Of a stretch of DNA of 64,000 nt, positions 16,265 through 25,581 are shown piece after piece. The stretch covers positions 461,429-525,428 of the forward strand of contig JAEWDK010000006.1 of NCBI GenBank assembly GCA_023390175.1, read 5' to 3'. The notes below the pieces were generated by a model. It was given only the letters and a program-made list of their open reading frames with translations, was not told the origin of the DNA and did not search any database. Each line of letters starts with the position of its first letter. Position 1 is the stretch's first letter. A program made the position numbers and the translations under genes. The stretch is from Bacillota bacterium. GTDB taxonomy: Bacteria; Bacillota; Clostridia; Oscillospirales; Acutalibacteraceae.

Positions 16265-18658
16265 CTATTTTGCTTTAAGCCGGCGAAGTATCCGCTTAGA
16301 AATTCTCCACTGCCTTTTCGTGCGCACCGCCCATTCCCGCAAGGACAGCCGTTCAATGATATGCAGAATCACCGCCATCAGGCAGGTGGCCAAAATCATC
16401 ATCGGAACAAGGATGAACACCATTGGCAGCGTTAGGTACACCACGGCGAAAAAGGACTGGAACGTCGTTAGCGCAACCGTGAAAATAATCACCATCAGTG
16501 AAAATAAGACTGTATTTTTCGCGTTGAACGGCATACAAATGCGGAACAGGGTAAGCAGCCCTGTGTAACCGGTTATAATTACCGCAAGGGTGGAAATCTG
16601 TTCCGGCGTAAAGCGGAGGAATTCCGAAACCGCAACAAGCACAAGAACATTGAACACCATGGTAAGCGCGCCGGGAATTGCTTTTTTAATTACATTGACA
16701 ATAAACTTGCCCCGCACCCTTTCCCGGTTAGGTTCCAGCGCAAGAACGAACGAGGGAATGCCGATTGTTACCGCGTTGATGAGCGTAAACTGAATCGGCT
16801 GAAAAGGATATCCGGTTGTCAGGAAAATAAACAGTACGCCGATGATGGTTGAGAATATTGCTTTTACCAGGAACAGCGCGGCGGAACGCTGCAAATTGTT
16901 AATGGCGCGCCTGCCCTCGTTTACAATGCGCGGCATGCTTGCAAAGTCGGAATCCAGCAGCACCACCTGGGAAACGGTTCTGGACGCATCACTGCCCGAG
17001 GCCATCGCAATGCTGCAGTCGCTTTCCTTTAAAGCCAGCACGTCGTTTACACCGTCGCCCGTCATAGCGACGGTATGTTTTAACTCCTTAAGCGCCTTAA
17101 TCATATCATGCTTCTGCTGGGGGGTAACGCGGCCGAACACGGAGTACTTCTGTACGGCATCCTTCAATTGTTCATCGTTTGTCAGCGTTGTTGCGTCCAC
17201 ATAATTATCCGCGTCCCACAGACCCGCTTTTTCCGCGATATTTGAAACTGTAATGGCGTTGTCGCCGGAGATCACCTTGATATCGACGCCCTGATCGGAG
17301 AAATATTCCAAAGTGGCCCTTGCGTTTTCACGTATCCGGTCGCTCAGCAGGATGAGGGCGAGCGGCGAAACATCCGCGGGCAATTCTTTTTCGTTTAATT
17401 CCCGGTCGGAATGGGCCAAAAGCAGCACTCTTTGTCCGCGCTTTGCATATTCTTCCACCTGCGCACGGATTGGCTCAAAATTATCTTTCAAAATAAATTC
17501 GCCGGCGCCCATCAAAAAGCTGCCCATACCCTGAAAGCTCGCGCCGCTCCACTTGCGCGCCGAAGAAAATGCAACCGTTCCCGTGCATTCCCACTGCGGC
17601 GGAGTGTGGCCGAGCTGCCGCAGCGCGTCGGAGGTGGGGTTTTCATCGTTCAGCGTGTCCACTAAAGCCGCAACCGCGTCCTCCGTCTGCTTTTGCGTAA
17701 TGGGGCAAAGCGGCACAATGGCGTCCACCTGCATGGTCCCTTCCGTAATCGTGCCGGTTTTATCCAGACACAGCGTGTCCACACGCGCAAGCGTTTCAAT
17801 GGAGTACAGTTCCTGCACCAGCGCTTTGTGCCGTGCAAGGCGCAGGACGCTTACCGCAAGCACTACGCTTGTCAAAAGGACAAGCCCTTCGGGTATCATC
17901 CCGATCAAAGCGGCAACGGTGCTGACAACGGCCTGACCGAATTTAAGCTTGGAAATAAAATACTGCTTGGCGAACAGCATCAGTCCCACAGGAATAATAA
18001 TAAAACTGATCCATTTTATAATTTTATTGATCCATTTCATAATTTCGGAATTCGGCTTTTTTAGGTACTTTGCCTTGCTGGTAATTTGGGCGGCGTAATT
18101 GTCGGCGCCCACATGCTCCACTCTTGCGTGGCAGTTTCCGCTTCCGATGAAGCTGCCGCTCAGAATATGGTCGCCGGGGTTTTTCTGAACCGCGTCCGAT
18201 TCTCCGGTAATCAGTGATTCGTTGGCCTCGCATTCGCCGTCCACAACCACACAGTCCGCACAAACCTGATTCCCCGCGGCAAGCAGCAGAATGTCGTCCA
18301 TTACCAGTTCGCTGACCGCCAGTTCCTGCTTTTCGCCGCCGCGCACCACATGCGCTTTCGGTGCGGCGATCAGCGATAATTTATCGATGGTTTTTTTTGC
18401 TCTGATTTCCTGAAGTGTGCCAATCAGGATATTTGAAAAGATAACGCCCATGAATAAAAGGTTCTTATATGAACCTACAATTAAAACAAGCCCGGCGAGA
18501 ACAGCATTTAAAATATTAAATGGCGTAACCAGGTTATCGCGTATGATTCGGCCGACTGTCTTGGTCTTAATATCCTCCTCGCCGTTTACCAAACCCTGCT
18601 GGCGCCGATATTCCACTTGCTCGGGGGAAAGTCCGTCTGTAATATTGATATCATTCAT
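16265..18658 (-). CDS. CtpE-like cation-translocating P-type ATPase
   Basis: The 797-residue protein is a P-type ATPase. It has an N-terminal ATPase region (GLSPEQVEYRRQQGLVNG), the TGES actuator motif, the phosphorylation site LDKTGTITEG, the ATP hinge motif TGDGVNDVLALK and membrane helices with GMIPEGLVLLTS in helix 4. The PEGL signature separates it from SERCA-type (PEGLP) and MgtA-type (PEMLP) pumps and matches CtpE/Exp7-like pumps. CtpE has been reported to take up Ca2+ in mycobacteria. The cation moved here is therefore inferred. It is a single gene. Confidence 0.85.
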   Translation of the reverse strand: MNDINITDGLSPEQVEYRRQQGLVNGEEDIKTKTVGRIIRDNLVTPFNILNAVLAGLVLIVGSYKNLLFMGVIFSNILIGTLQEIRAKKTIDKLSLIAAPKAHVVRGGEKQELAVSELVMDDILLLAAGNQVCADCVVVDGECEANESLITGESDAVQKNPGDHILSGSFIGSGNCHARVEHVGADNYAAQITSKAKYLKKPNSEIMKWINKIIKWISFIIIPVGLMLFAKQYFISKLKFGQAVVSTVAALIGMIPEGLVLLTSVVLAVSVLRLARHKALVQELYSIETLARVDTLCLDKTGTITEGTMQVDAIVPLCPITQKQTEDAVAALVDTLNDENPTSDALRQLGHTPPQWECTGTVAFSSARKWSGASFQGMGSFLMGAGEFILKDNFEPIRAQVEEYAKRGQRVLLLAHSDRELNEKELPADVSPLALILLSDRIRENARATLEYFSDQGVDIKVISGDNAITVSNIAEKAGLWDADNYVDATTLTNDEQLKDAVQKYSVFGRVTPQQKHDMIKALKELKHTVAMTGDGVNDVLALKESDCSIAMASGSDASRTVSQVVLLDSDFASMPRIVNEGRRAINNLQRSAALFLVKAIFSTIIGVLFIFLTTGYPFQPIQFTLINAVTIGIPSFVLALEPNRERVRGKFIVNVIKKAIPGALTMVFNVLVLVAVSEFLRFTPEQISTLAVIITGYTGLLTLFRICMPFNAKNTVLFSLMVIIFTVALTTFQSFFAVVYLTLPMVFILVPMMILATCLMAVILHIIERLSLREWAVRTKRQWRISKRILRRLKAK

Positions 18659-18938
18659 TGCAATTTTTCCGTTCGTGTATTTTTTACTTATAGTTTATTA
18701 TACTATTATAGCCTGAGTGTTAACAAAATAAAACAATCTTTGTCATAATCTTAAAAAATCCGTAATAATTACCGTCAATATAGCTAAAATACACGTGATT
18801 GACATGACATATTCGATTCATTATTCATCTTGTTAAGCCCATGCGTTGTGGTATAATTTAAGACTGTGGTTGTCTGTGTGAAACCGGCATTTATTTTATG
18901 AATATTTAGGATTATAGGATTATAGTAAAGAAAGGGGC
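18659..18938. other. Divergent intergenic region
   Basis: A/T-rich stretch of 280 bases between two divergent genes. It holds a plus-strand promoter (TTGTTA 18830-18835, TATAAT 18852-18857, 16-base spacer) for the ligase-like gene. The minus-strand ATPase promoter is not clear. I see no RNA gene. Confidence 0.55.
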
Positions 18939-20174
18939 ATGACCCTTATCGCCAGTATTATGAATTTTGTCATGGACAAAATAAAACCGTGGGCTAAAAA
19001 TGTTGACGAACTGATCGTTTTGCTGCTGACTGTTTCAATTTTTATGCCGTTTTATTTCAGCGTTGCCTTAACCTGCGCGATTGCCGCAATGACAATGATG
19101 AACTGTAAAAAGCGGGCAAAAGCTTTTTCCGCTCCCTACACAAAATTTCTGCTTGGATTTTTAATTATTCCCTTTTTTGTCTCCGCAACGTATAACAATT
19201 ATTGGGGCATGCTTTACGGCATGGTGATGATCGCGGTTGTAATCTGCGGTTTTTATATCAGAAGCATTATGAACCGCCAGCTGTTCAACAATATGATGGA
19301 TTTGGCCTGCGCCGCCAGCGTGTGGTGCGCGCTGATTGCAATTTATCAAAAGGCTTCCGCTTATGCCGCAGCGCCGAATTACCGCCCGATTTCCGCGTTC
19401 CACAATGCAAACACCTATGGCATGATGATTGAATTTATCGTTCTGATTGCAATATACCGTATTTTTACGAACGGACGCTCCAAAAAGCTCTATCTTGCGG
19501 TAATTGGTATGAACCTGATTGGCCTGTACCTTTGTGCAAGCGTTTCCGCGTTTATCGCAATGGCGTTTGCGGTCGTAGTTCTGCTGCTTTTAAAGGGAAG
19601 ATACAAACTGGTCGGCGGGTTGGTGCTGCTTTCGGCCGCTGTTGTTGCAATCGGGCTGATATTCCCGGATATAGTCCCAAGGGGGATGGAGGCAATCGAC
19701 AACACCTGTGAGCAAAGACTTTCCATTTGGACAACCGCAGTGAAAGGAATTAAGCAGCACCCGCTGCTTGGTACCGGCGCAATGTCATATCAGATGATCT
19801 ACGAACAGTTTGGCGGCTATAAAACATATCATTGCCACAACCTGCTTTTGGATACACTGTTGAATTTTGGTTTTGTCGGACTTGCCGCAATCGGTGTTTA
19901 CGCCATTACGCAGCTAAAGCTGCTGATTCTTCGGTTTAAAAACAACATTTGCAGCAATATGAATATCCTTTTAGTTGCGGTGTTTATGGCTGTTATGGTT
20001 CACGGTATGACCGATGTTACGATTTTTTGGATTCAGACCGGCATGCTCTTTATGCTGATGTTCTCATCCACCGGAATCGGCTCGGCGTATCTCGAGAAAA
20101 AGCTTCGTCTGCCTTCGCTTTTGCCGGAATATTCCGACGAAGCTGCGGCACAGCCTGTGTACCTGAAGAACTGA
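18939..20174 (+). CDS. O-antigen ligase/Wzy_C family polymerase-like membrane protein
   Basis: The 411-residue protein has 10-12 hydrophobic helices and the Wzy_C region with RPISAFHNANTYGMM, LSIWTTAVKGIKQHPLLGTG and TYHCHNLLLDTLLNFGFVG. The family joins or polymerises surface glycan onto lipid carriers, as in O-antigen or teichoic-acid-like sugar ligation. Gram-positive members are of unknown substrate. It is a single gene with AAAGGGG before the ATG. No glycosyltransferase is near it, so pathway context is missing. Confidence 0.8.
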   Translation: MTLIASIMNFVMDKIKPWAKNVDELIVLLLTVSIFMPFYFSVALTCAIAAMTMMNCKKRAKAFSAPYTKFLLGFLIIPFFVSATYNNYWGMLYGMVMIAVVICGFYIRSIMNRQLFNNMMDLACAASVWCALIAIYQKASAYAAAPNYRPISAFHNANTYGMMIEFIVLIAIYRIFTNGRSKKLYLAVIGMNLIGLYLCASVSAFIAMAFAVVVLLLLKGRYKLVGGLVLLSAAVVAIGLIFPDIVPRGMEAIDNTCEQRLSIWTTAVKGIKQHPLLGTGAMSYQMIYEQFGGYKTYHCHNLLLDTLLNFGFVGLAAIGVYAITQLKLLILRFKNNICSNMNILLVAVFMAVMVHGMTDVTIFWIQTGMLFMLMFSSTGIGSAYLEKKLRLPSLLPEYSDEAAAQPVYLKN

Positions 20175-20186
20175 CGTGATCCCGGC

Positions 20187-20215
20187 TTGACTTTCCCAAA
20201 AATTAGGACTATCAT
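20187..20215 (+). promoter_or_regulatory. Probable promoter of mgtA
   Basis: TTGACT (20187-20192), a 17-base spacer and TATCAT (20210-20215). A terminator-like hairpin (20252-20292) lies between it and mgtA. Confidence 0.55.
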
Positions 20216-20251
20216 CTGTGTAAAACAGAATAGTATGTGATAGCGATCTGA

Positions 20252-20292
20252 AAAATCCCCTTGCCTCACAAAAAACCGGGCAAGGGGATTTT
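20252..20292 (+). terminator. Hairpin in mgtA leader (terminator or attenuator)
   Basis: A perfect 14-bp stem (20252-20265 with 20279-20292) ends in TTTT. It can terminate the upstream ligase-like transcript or act as an attenuator in the mgtA leader, as the promoter at 20187-20215 lies before it. No M-box riboswitch fold was recognised. Confidence 0.65.
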
Positions 20293-20325
20293 ACTTATGC
20301 GAAATGATCACCGGAGGTGTAAAAT

Positions 20326-22980
20326 ATGAGAAAAAACAATGTGAATTCGACCGGCAGCAGTGTTCAGGTGATTGCTCAAAAGCTGATGGAATACTCTAAA
20401 ATGGAAAAATATATTCTTTTGTCTGCACTAAAAACGCGGGAAAAGGGCCTTGATATTGTCGATGTGGAAGTGCTTTCCGACGAGTACAAGAGCAATGAGA
20501 TATCGCATGAAAAAGCTGCCCCCTGGTATGTTCAGCTGGTTAAAGCATTTGTAAATCCCTTTACCCTCGTGCTTTTGGTGATTGCGGCAATTTCATTTTT
20601 GACCGAGGTTGTACTTGCCAGTCCGGAAGAAAAAAGTCCCGCGGCCGTTATCGTAATTTTGATTTTGGTTTTAATCAGCGGCGGGCTTCGCTTTTTTCAG
20701 GAATTCCGTTCCGGTAAAGAGGCCGAAAGCCTGAAATCGATGGTGAAAACCACGGCTACGGTAATCCGCAGGGAAAACGGCCGTGAAGAAATCAGCATGG
20801 CTGACCTGCTCCCGGGCGATATTGTCGTGCTTGCGGGCGGCGATATGATTCCCGCCGATTTGCGCATACTGAAGGCGAAGGATTTATTCATCAGCCAGTC
20901 CGCGTTAACCGGGGAATCGGAACCGGTGGAAAAATATCCCGAGCCGGACAAATCGGCTGAAAAGCAGGATTTGTTTGACCTGCGCAATATCTGCTTTATG
21001 GGCACGAATGTCATCAGCGGCTCTGCGCTTGCCGTCGTGCTTGCCACCGGTGACGATACCTACTTCGGCAACATGGCGAAAACCCTTTCCAGCCAGCGTG
21101 CGCCGACCAGCTTTGACAAGGGAGTCAATTCCGTAAGCTGGCTGTTAATCCGGTTTATGATGGTCATGGTTCCCGTCGTATTCCTGATTAACGGTCTTAC
21201 CAAGCATAACTGGATTGAAGCGTTGCTGTTTGCAATTTCCGTCGCCATTGGTTTAACACCTGAAATGCTTCCGATGATTGTCACCACCAATCTGGCAAAG
21301 GGCGCCGTCAGCATGGCGCGCCAGAAAACGGTGGTCAAGCATCTGAATTCCATTCAGAATTTTGGGGCAATGGATATCCTTTGTACCGACAAAACAGGAA
21401 CTCTGACGCGGGATGAAATTATCATTGAGCGCCATATGAACATACAGGGCGAAGAAGATGTACGCGTTTTAAAATACGCGTATCTGAACAGCTATTTCCA
21501 AACAGGCCTGAAAAATTTGATTGACCTTGCCGTAATTGAAAAAGCCGGCGAGGAAAGCGTAACCTATCTGAATAACGAGTATTTAAAAGTGGACGAGATT
21601 CCGTTTGATTTCGCACGCCGCCGCATGAGCGTTGTGCTCAAGGACAGAACGGGCAAAAGCCAGCTGATTACCAAGGGTGCGGTTGAGGAACTGATGGATA
21701 TTTGCTCCTTTTGTGAGTATGAGGGCGAAGTAGTTCCGCTGACCGGCGAAATTCGCGACCGGGTGGTGCGCATGGCTTCTGAGCTGAATTCCGAAGGAAT
21801 GCGGGTTATTGCGGTTGCGCGCAAGGAAAATCCGTCCGTCGAGGGTGTCCTCGGCGTAAAGGACGAAAGCGAAATGACCCTGATGGGGTATTTGGGTCTG
21901 TTGGATCCGCCGAAAAAATCCGCCGCCACCGCAATTCAGGCTTTGAAAAGCTACGGCGTGGCGGTAAAGGTCTTAACCGGGGACAACGATATTGTCACGC
22001 GGAAAATCTGCGGCGAGGTTGGCCTTCCGGTGGATAAAATCCTGCTCGGTTCCCAGGTGGAAGCGATGAGTGAAGAAGAACTGCAGGGCCGTGTGGAGGA
22101 CACCACTATCTTTGCAAAGCTTTCACCCATGCAGAAAGCCCGCGTTGTCAAAGCATTGCAGGAGCTGGGCCATACCGTCGGGTTTATGGGTGACGGAATC
22201 AACGACGCACACGCGCTCAGCACCGCGGATGTCGGTATTTCTGTGGATACCGCTGTGGATATTGCAAAAGAAAGCGCGGATATCATTCTGCTGGAAAAAG
22301 ATTTGATGGTGCTGGAGCACGGCGTAATAGAAGGCCGCAAGATATTCGGAAATATTATAAAGTACATTAAAATGACCGCAAGTTCGAATTTCGGGAATAT
22401 GTTTTCCATGCTTGCGGCGAGTGCGTTCCTGCCGTTCCTGCCCATGATGCCGGTACAGATCCTTGTGCTGAATCTGCTGTACAATATCTCGCAGATTTCC
22501 ATTCCGTGGGACAATATGGATGACGAATATCTGCGCACCCCGCGCAAGTGGGATGCTTCGAGTATCAGCAAATTTATGATTTGCATCGGGCCGGTCAGCT
22601 CCGTGTTTGATATTGCAACATTTCTGCTTATGTGGTTCGTGTTTGGCTGCAATACCGCCGCCAACCCGGCGCTGGTCGCGCTGTTTAATGCGGGCTGGTT
22701 TATCGAAAGCTTGATTTCACAAACACTGATTGTCCATCTGATCCGCACACCCAAGCTGCCGTTTATCCAAAGCCGCGCGGCAGCGCCCGTTGTGCTTCTG
22801 ACCACTGTTATTATGGCAATCGGCGTTCTGATTCCGTTCACCGCCCTCGGTGCGTACCTCGGCATGGCAAGCCTGCCGCTTGCGTATTTCGGTTGGCTGG
22901 CGGTGATTGTGCTGGCCTACATTTTGCTGGCTCAAATTGTAAAGACTGTTTATATCAAGCTGAACCGTTCCTGGCTGTGA
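20326..22980 (+). CDS. mgtA: Mg2+-importing P-type ATPase, MgtA-type
   Basis: The 884-residue pump has the P3B-type layout. It has an N-terminal cytoplasmic domain (KAFVNPFTLVLLVIAAISF), the TGES actuator motif, PEMLPMIVTTNLAKGA in helix 4, the DKTGTLTRDE phosphorylation site, GDGINDAHAL and C-terminal helices. PEMLP is typical of magnesium pumps. It takes up Mg2+ with ATP when magnesium is low. GGAGGTG precedes the ATG. The leader may hold the control element, as noted for the hairpin. It stands alone and ends at a large terminator-like hairpin. Confidence 0.93.
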   Translation: MRKNNVNSTGSSVQVIAQKLMEYSKMEKYILLSALKTREKGLDIVDVEVLSDEYKSNEISHEKAAPWYVQLVKAFVNPFTLVLLVIAAISFLTEVVLASPEEKSPAAVIVILILVLISGGLRFFQEFRSGKEAESLKSMVKTTATVIRRENGREEISMADLLPGDIVVLAGGDMIPADLRILKAKDLFISQSALTGESEPVEKYPEPDKSAEKQDLFDLRNICFMGTNVISGSALAVVLATGDDTYFGNMAKTLSSQRAPTSFDKGVNSVSWLLIRFMMVMVPVVFLINGLTKHNWIEALLFAISVAIGLTPEMLPMIVTTNLAKGAVSMARQKTVVKHLNSIQNFGAMDILCTDKTGTLTRDEIIIERHMNIQGEEDVRVLKYAYLNSYFQTGLKNLIDLAVIEKAGEESVTYLNNEYLKVDEIPFDFARRRMSVVLKDRTGKSQLITKGAVEELMDICSFCEYEGEVVPLTGEIRDRVVRMASELNSEGMRVIAVARKENPSVEGVLGVKDESEMTLMGYLGLLDPPKKSAATAIQALKSYGVAVKVLTGDNDIVTRKICGEVGLPVDKILLGSQVEAMSEEELQGRVEDTTIFAKLSPMQKARVVKALQELGHTVGFMGDGINDAHALSTADVGISVDTAVDIAKESADIILLEKDLMVLEHGVIEGRKIFGNIIKYIKMTASSNFGNMFSMLAASAFLPFLPMMPVQILVLNLLYNISQISIPWDNMDDEYLRTPRKWDASSISKFMICIGPVSSVFDIATFLLMWFVFGCNTAANPALVALFNAGWFIESLISQTLIVHLIRTPKLPFIQSRAAAPVVLLTTVIMAIGVLIPFTALGAYLGMASLPLAYFGWLAVIVLAYILLAQIVKTVYIKLNRSWL

Positions 22981-23018
22981 AATCAGGAAAGAATTGCCTG
23001 CTTCAATACAGTATAGAT

Positions 23019-23078
23019 AACGGGACTGTCCCAAACATATACGGCCATTGGCGGTTATGTTTGCGACAGTCCCGTTTT
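23019..23078 (+). terminator. Large terminator-like hairpin after mgtA
   Basis: A two-part stem: AACGGGACTGTC (23019-23030) pairs with GACAGTCCCGTT (23065-23076), extended inward by CAAACATA with TATGTTTG. It is followed by TTTTGGGTT. It sits between convergent genes. Confidence 0.65.
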
Positions 23079-23133
23079 GGGTTAAGTGCCTAGCTATACA
23101 GGCAGATTCTGCATCATTTGACCGCGCGGCTGC

Positions 23134-24006
23134 TCATCGGGCTTCGGCCGGCGGCAGTTCGGCTTTCCGGGCGGAAATAGGCAGAAAGCCTTCTTTTTCC
23201 GGCGTGATGAGCACCTGCTTTCCGCTGCCGATTTCCGGCTTTCGCACGGAGTCTTGCGTTCCGCCGAATTCCGTCATGTATTTCCAGTAACGTTTTGGCA
23301 TATGACCCATGCGGCACTTCGGATTGTGGCGGCCCTGCACCTCAATGGTATTGTAGAAAAGCTGCCACAAATTACGGAAGGACTGCTCCTTTTCGTCCGG
23401 TTCGGGCAGCTGCAAATCCTCAATGGGCAGAATTGTGGACTGATACGGCCGGTAAATGAGCGCCATGCCGTGTGTTTTGTCATAAATTAGAAAATGTTCT
23501 TCCGGGTAACGCTCGCAAAAATGCTGCGTCAGAAGGGGAAGCACGAAGTTCTTCGGTTCGATCTCCGCAACAAGCGCATTGTCATAGATTGAAAAACGGA
23601 TAAATCCCTTTAGCAGATGGCTTTCGTTTGTCAGGTGCTTTACTGCTTTAAATAGCGTGTTTACCACATCGTCCGCCAGCATGTTCATTACCTGCGGGCC
23701 ACAGCGGTAGCCCAACCGCAGAAACAGAAGAATATACCGCTCTTTCTCAGGCAGGCAGGTTAAAAAAGCCTGCTTCACAAAACCGAGCGCATCATCGCCC
23801 ATTTTTTTCGGGATGGAAGCCAGCACCCGGGTTGCTTTATCAATATCCGTTGCAATTTCTTTGGAGGGAAGCAGCATGGTCTGCGGTGTGTCCGGCAGAA
23901 TAATATTCATGGGAATTTCTTTTTTCTCGTAGCTTTCAAACACGCAGCACAAAAGTCCGTCAAAGCTGCCGTCATAATAATAGATTACATTTGACCCGTC
24001 AGGCAT
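23134..24006 (-). CDS. TIGR03915-type DNA metabolism protein (DUF4130-like)
   Basis: The 290-residue protein matches the family of putative DNA repair proteins next to radical SAM rSAM_link_UDG genes (YYYDGSFDGLLCCVFESY at the start; FSIYDNALVAEIEPKNFVLPLL; WQLFYNTIEVQGRHNPKCRMGHMPKRYWKYMTEF). Known partners in other genomes include a uracil-DNA glycosylase domain. None is in this protein or nearby. It overlaps the radical SAM partner by 22 bases, a strong sign of co-function. Biochemistry of the family is not known to me. Confidence 0.85.
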   Translation of the reverse strand: MPDGSNVIYYYDGSFDGLLCCVFESYEKKEIPMNIILPDTPQTMLLPSKEIATDIDKATRVLASIPKKMGDDALGFVKQAFLTCLPEKERYILLFLRLGYRCGPQVMNMLADDVVNTLFKAVKHLTNESHLLKGFIRFSIYDNALVAEIEPKNFVLPLLTQHFCERYPEEHFLIYDKTHGMALIYRPYQSTILPIEDLQLPEPDEKEQSFRNLWQLFYNTIEVQGRHNPKCRMGHMPKRYWKYMTEFGGTQDSVRKPEIGSGKQVLITPEKEGFLPISARKAELPPAEAR

Positions 24007-25307
24007 TTCCGCATATCCTCCTGTGTGAAAGATGGCTGCCCGAACAGGGAAAGCTGTTCCGGTTGCGACTGCTGCAAAAAGTTTTGGGAGTACATGCCAA
24101 GTGCGGCTTCCGACATCAGTGACCGCAGTACGGCGTCCTGCGTAATTTTCAGCCCATCCGCAATTTTGCCGCCGCAGGTGATGAAATACTGCGCCCGTTT
24201 CAGCACTACCCCCAGCTTTTTCAGACCGTCAAAATTGAGCGAAGAGGTACGCCGCGTGGTTACAATGCGCTTTGCGCTGGTAACGCCGATGCCCGGCACC
24301 CGAAGCAGGCTGTCGTACGGTGCGCGGTTTACATCCATGGGGAAAAGCTCCATATGGTTCAGCGCCCAGTTACATTTCGGGTCCACATAGGGGTTAAAAC
24401 TTTGGTGGCTGCTGTCCAAAAGCTCGCTGGCTGCAAACCCGTAAAATCGCAGCAGCCAGTCCGCCTGATAAAGCCGGTGTTCGCGCAAAAGCGGCGGCTT
24501 TGTACCCATTGAGGGCAGCAGCGCATTTTCGGTAACAGGCATATAAGCGGAAAAGAAAACACGTTTCAGTTTATATTTATGATAAAGACCCTCCGTCAGA
24601 TTCAGAATCTGGTAATCGGTATCCGGAGTAGCGCCCACAATCATCTGCGTGCTTTGGCCGGCCGGCGCAAATTTTGGCGCGTGACGATATTTTACAAGAT
24701 CGGTTGAGTTTTCCTGTATGCGGTTTTGAATGTACCCCATCGGCGCCAAAATAGAATGCTTTGACTTGTCGGGTGCCAAAAGCTGCAGGCTGCTCTGGGA
24801 CGGCAGCTCAATATTTACGCTCATACGGTCCGCCAGCATCCCAAGGCGGGCAATCAGCGCGCTGTCCGCTCCGGGAATCGCCTTTGCGTGAATATACCCG
24901 GAAAACCGGTATTCCTCCCGCAGAATACGCAGTGATTCAATTATTTGCTCGCAGGTGTAATCCGGGTTTTTCAGCACGCCGGAGCTCAGGAAAAGCCCCT
25001 CAATATAATTACGCCGGTAAAAATTGATGGTAAGCTCCGCCAGTTCACGCGGGGTAAACGAAGCCCGCGGCGTGTCATTGGAGCGCCGGTTCACGCAGTA
25101 TTGGCAGTCATAGGCACAGGCATTGGTCATCAACACCTTTAGAAGGGAGATACACCGCCCGTCCGCCGCAAAGCTGTGGCAGATGCCGCAGGCCGAAGCG
25201 CTGCCGATTCCGCCCGCGGACGCTTTTTTGTCCACTCCGCTGGAAGTACAGGCCACATCATATTTTGCCGCGTCAGTCAGAATTTTCAGCTTATCAAAAA
25301 CGTCCAT
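23985..25307 (-). CDS. Putative DNA repair/modification radical SAM protein (TIGR03916-type)
   Basis: The 440-residue protein has a radical SAM cluster C64-x3-C68-x2-C71 (NACAYDCQYCVNRR). Four further Cys at 20, 40, 43 and 52 lie before it. The C-terminal helix-hairpin-helix DNA-binding part reads LLRVPGIGVTSAKRIVTTR. This matches the rSAM_link_UDG family, proposed to act on DNA with the TIGR03915 partner. GGAG lies before ATG 25307. The pair forms an operon on the minus strand. The chemistry is unknown. Confidence 0.88.
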   Translation of the reverse strand: MDVFDKLKILTDAAKYDVACTSSGVDKKASAGGIGSASACGICHSFAADGRCISLLKVLMTNACAYDCQYCVNRRSNDTPRASFTPRELAELTINFYRRNYIEGLFLSSGVLKNPDYTCEQIIESLRILREEYRFSGYIHAKAIPGADSALIARLGMLADRMSVNIELPSQSSLQLLAPDKSKHSILAPMGYIQNRIQENSTDLVKYRHAPKFAPAGQSTQMIVGATPDTDYQILNLTEGLYHKYKLKRVFFSAYMPVTENALLPSMGTKPPLLREHRLYQADWLLRFYGFAASELLDSSHQSFNPYVDPKCNWALNHMELFPMDVNRAPYDSLLRVPGIGVTSAKRIVTTRRTSSLNFDGLKKLGVVLKRAQYFITCGGKIADGLKITQDAVLRSLMSEAALGMYSQNFLQQSQPEQLSLFGQPSFTQEDMRKCLTGQM

Positions 25308-25451
25308 ACAATCAGCTCCTTGATTCTTAGATTATATCATAGAACATATGTTCTTGTAAAGAGAGAATCAGTTTTATCGGTTATTTTATTCCGTGCTTTT
25401 TCAGCAGAAACAGGCAGAAGGGATACACTTCTGCCTGTCACAAAATAAACA

Positions 25452-25532
25452 GTAAAAAAACAGGGCTTCTGACCCCGTCAGCCAAAATCAGAATCCACTT
25501 CAAATTCTTGGCTGCCAGGATCAGAACCCTGT
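25452..25532 (-). terminator. Terminator of the LysM-CAP gene
   Basis: An imperfect long hairpin (ACAGGGCTTCTGA with TCAGAACCCTGT and CAGCCAA with TTGGCTG, 25460-25532). On the minus strand it is followed by a run of seven T (25454-25460). It ends the gene at 25582. Confidence 0.65.
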
Positions 25533-25581
25533 AAAATACTTTGGTTTTATCATTTTACCAAGGAATTGTTGCGGGGTTAGC

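Noticed and set aside
20216..20325. M-box (ykoK) magnesium riboswitch in the mgtA leader
   Set aside because: The leader is only about 100 nt and lacks the conserved M-box stems; only a simple hairpin is seen.
21951..22865. 304-codon minus-strand frame
   Set aside because: Antisense to mgtA; no domain, no ribosome site.
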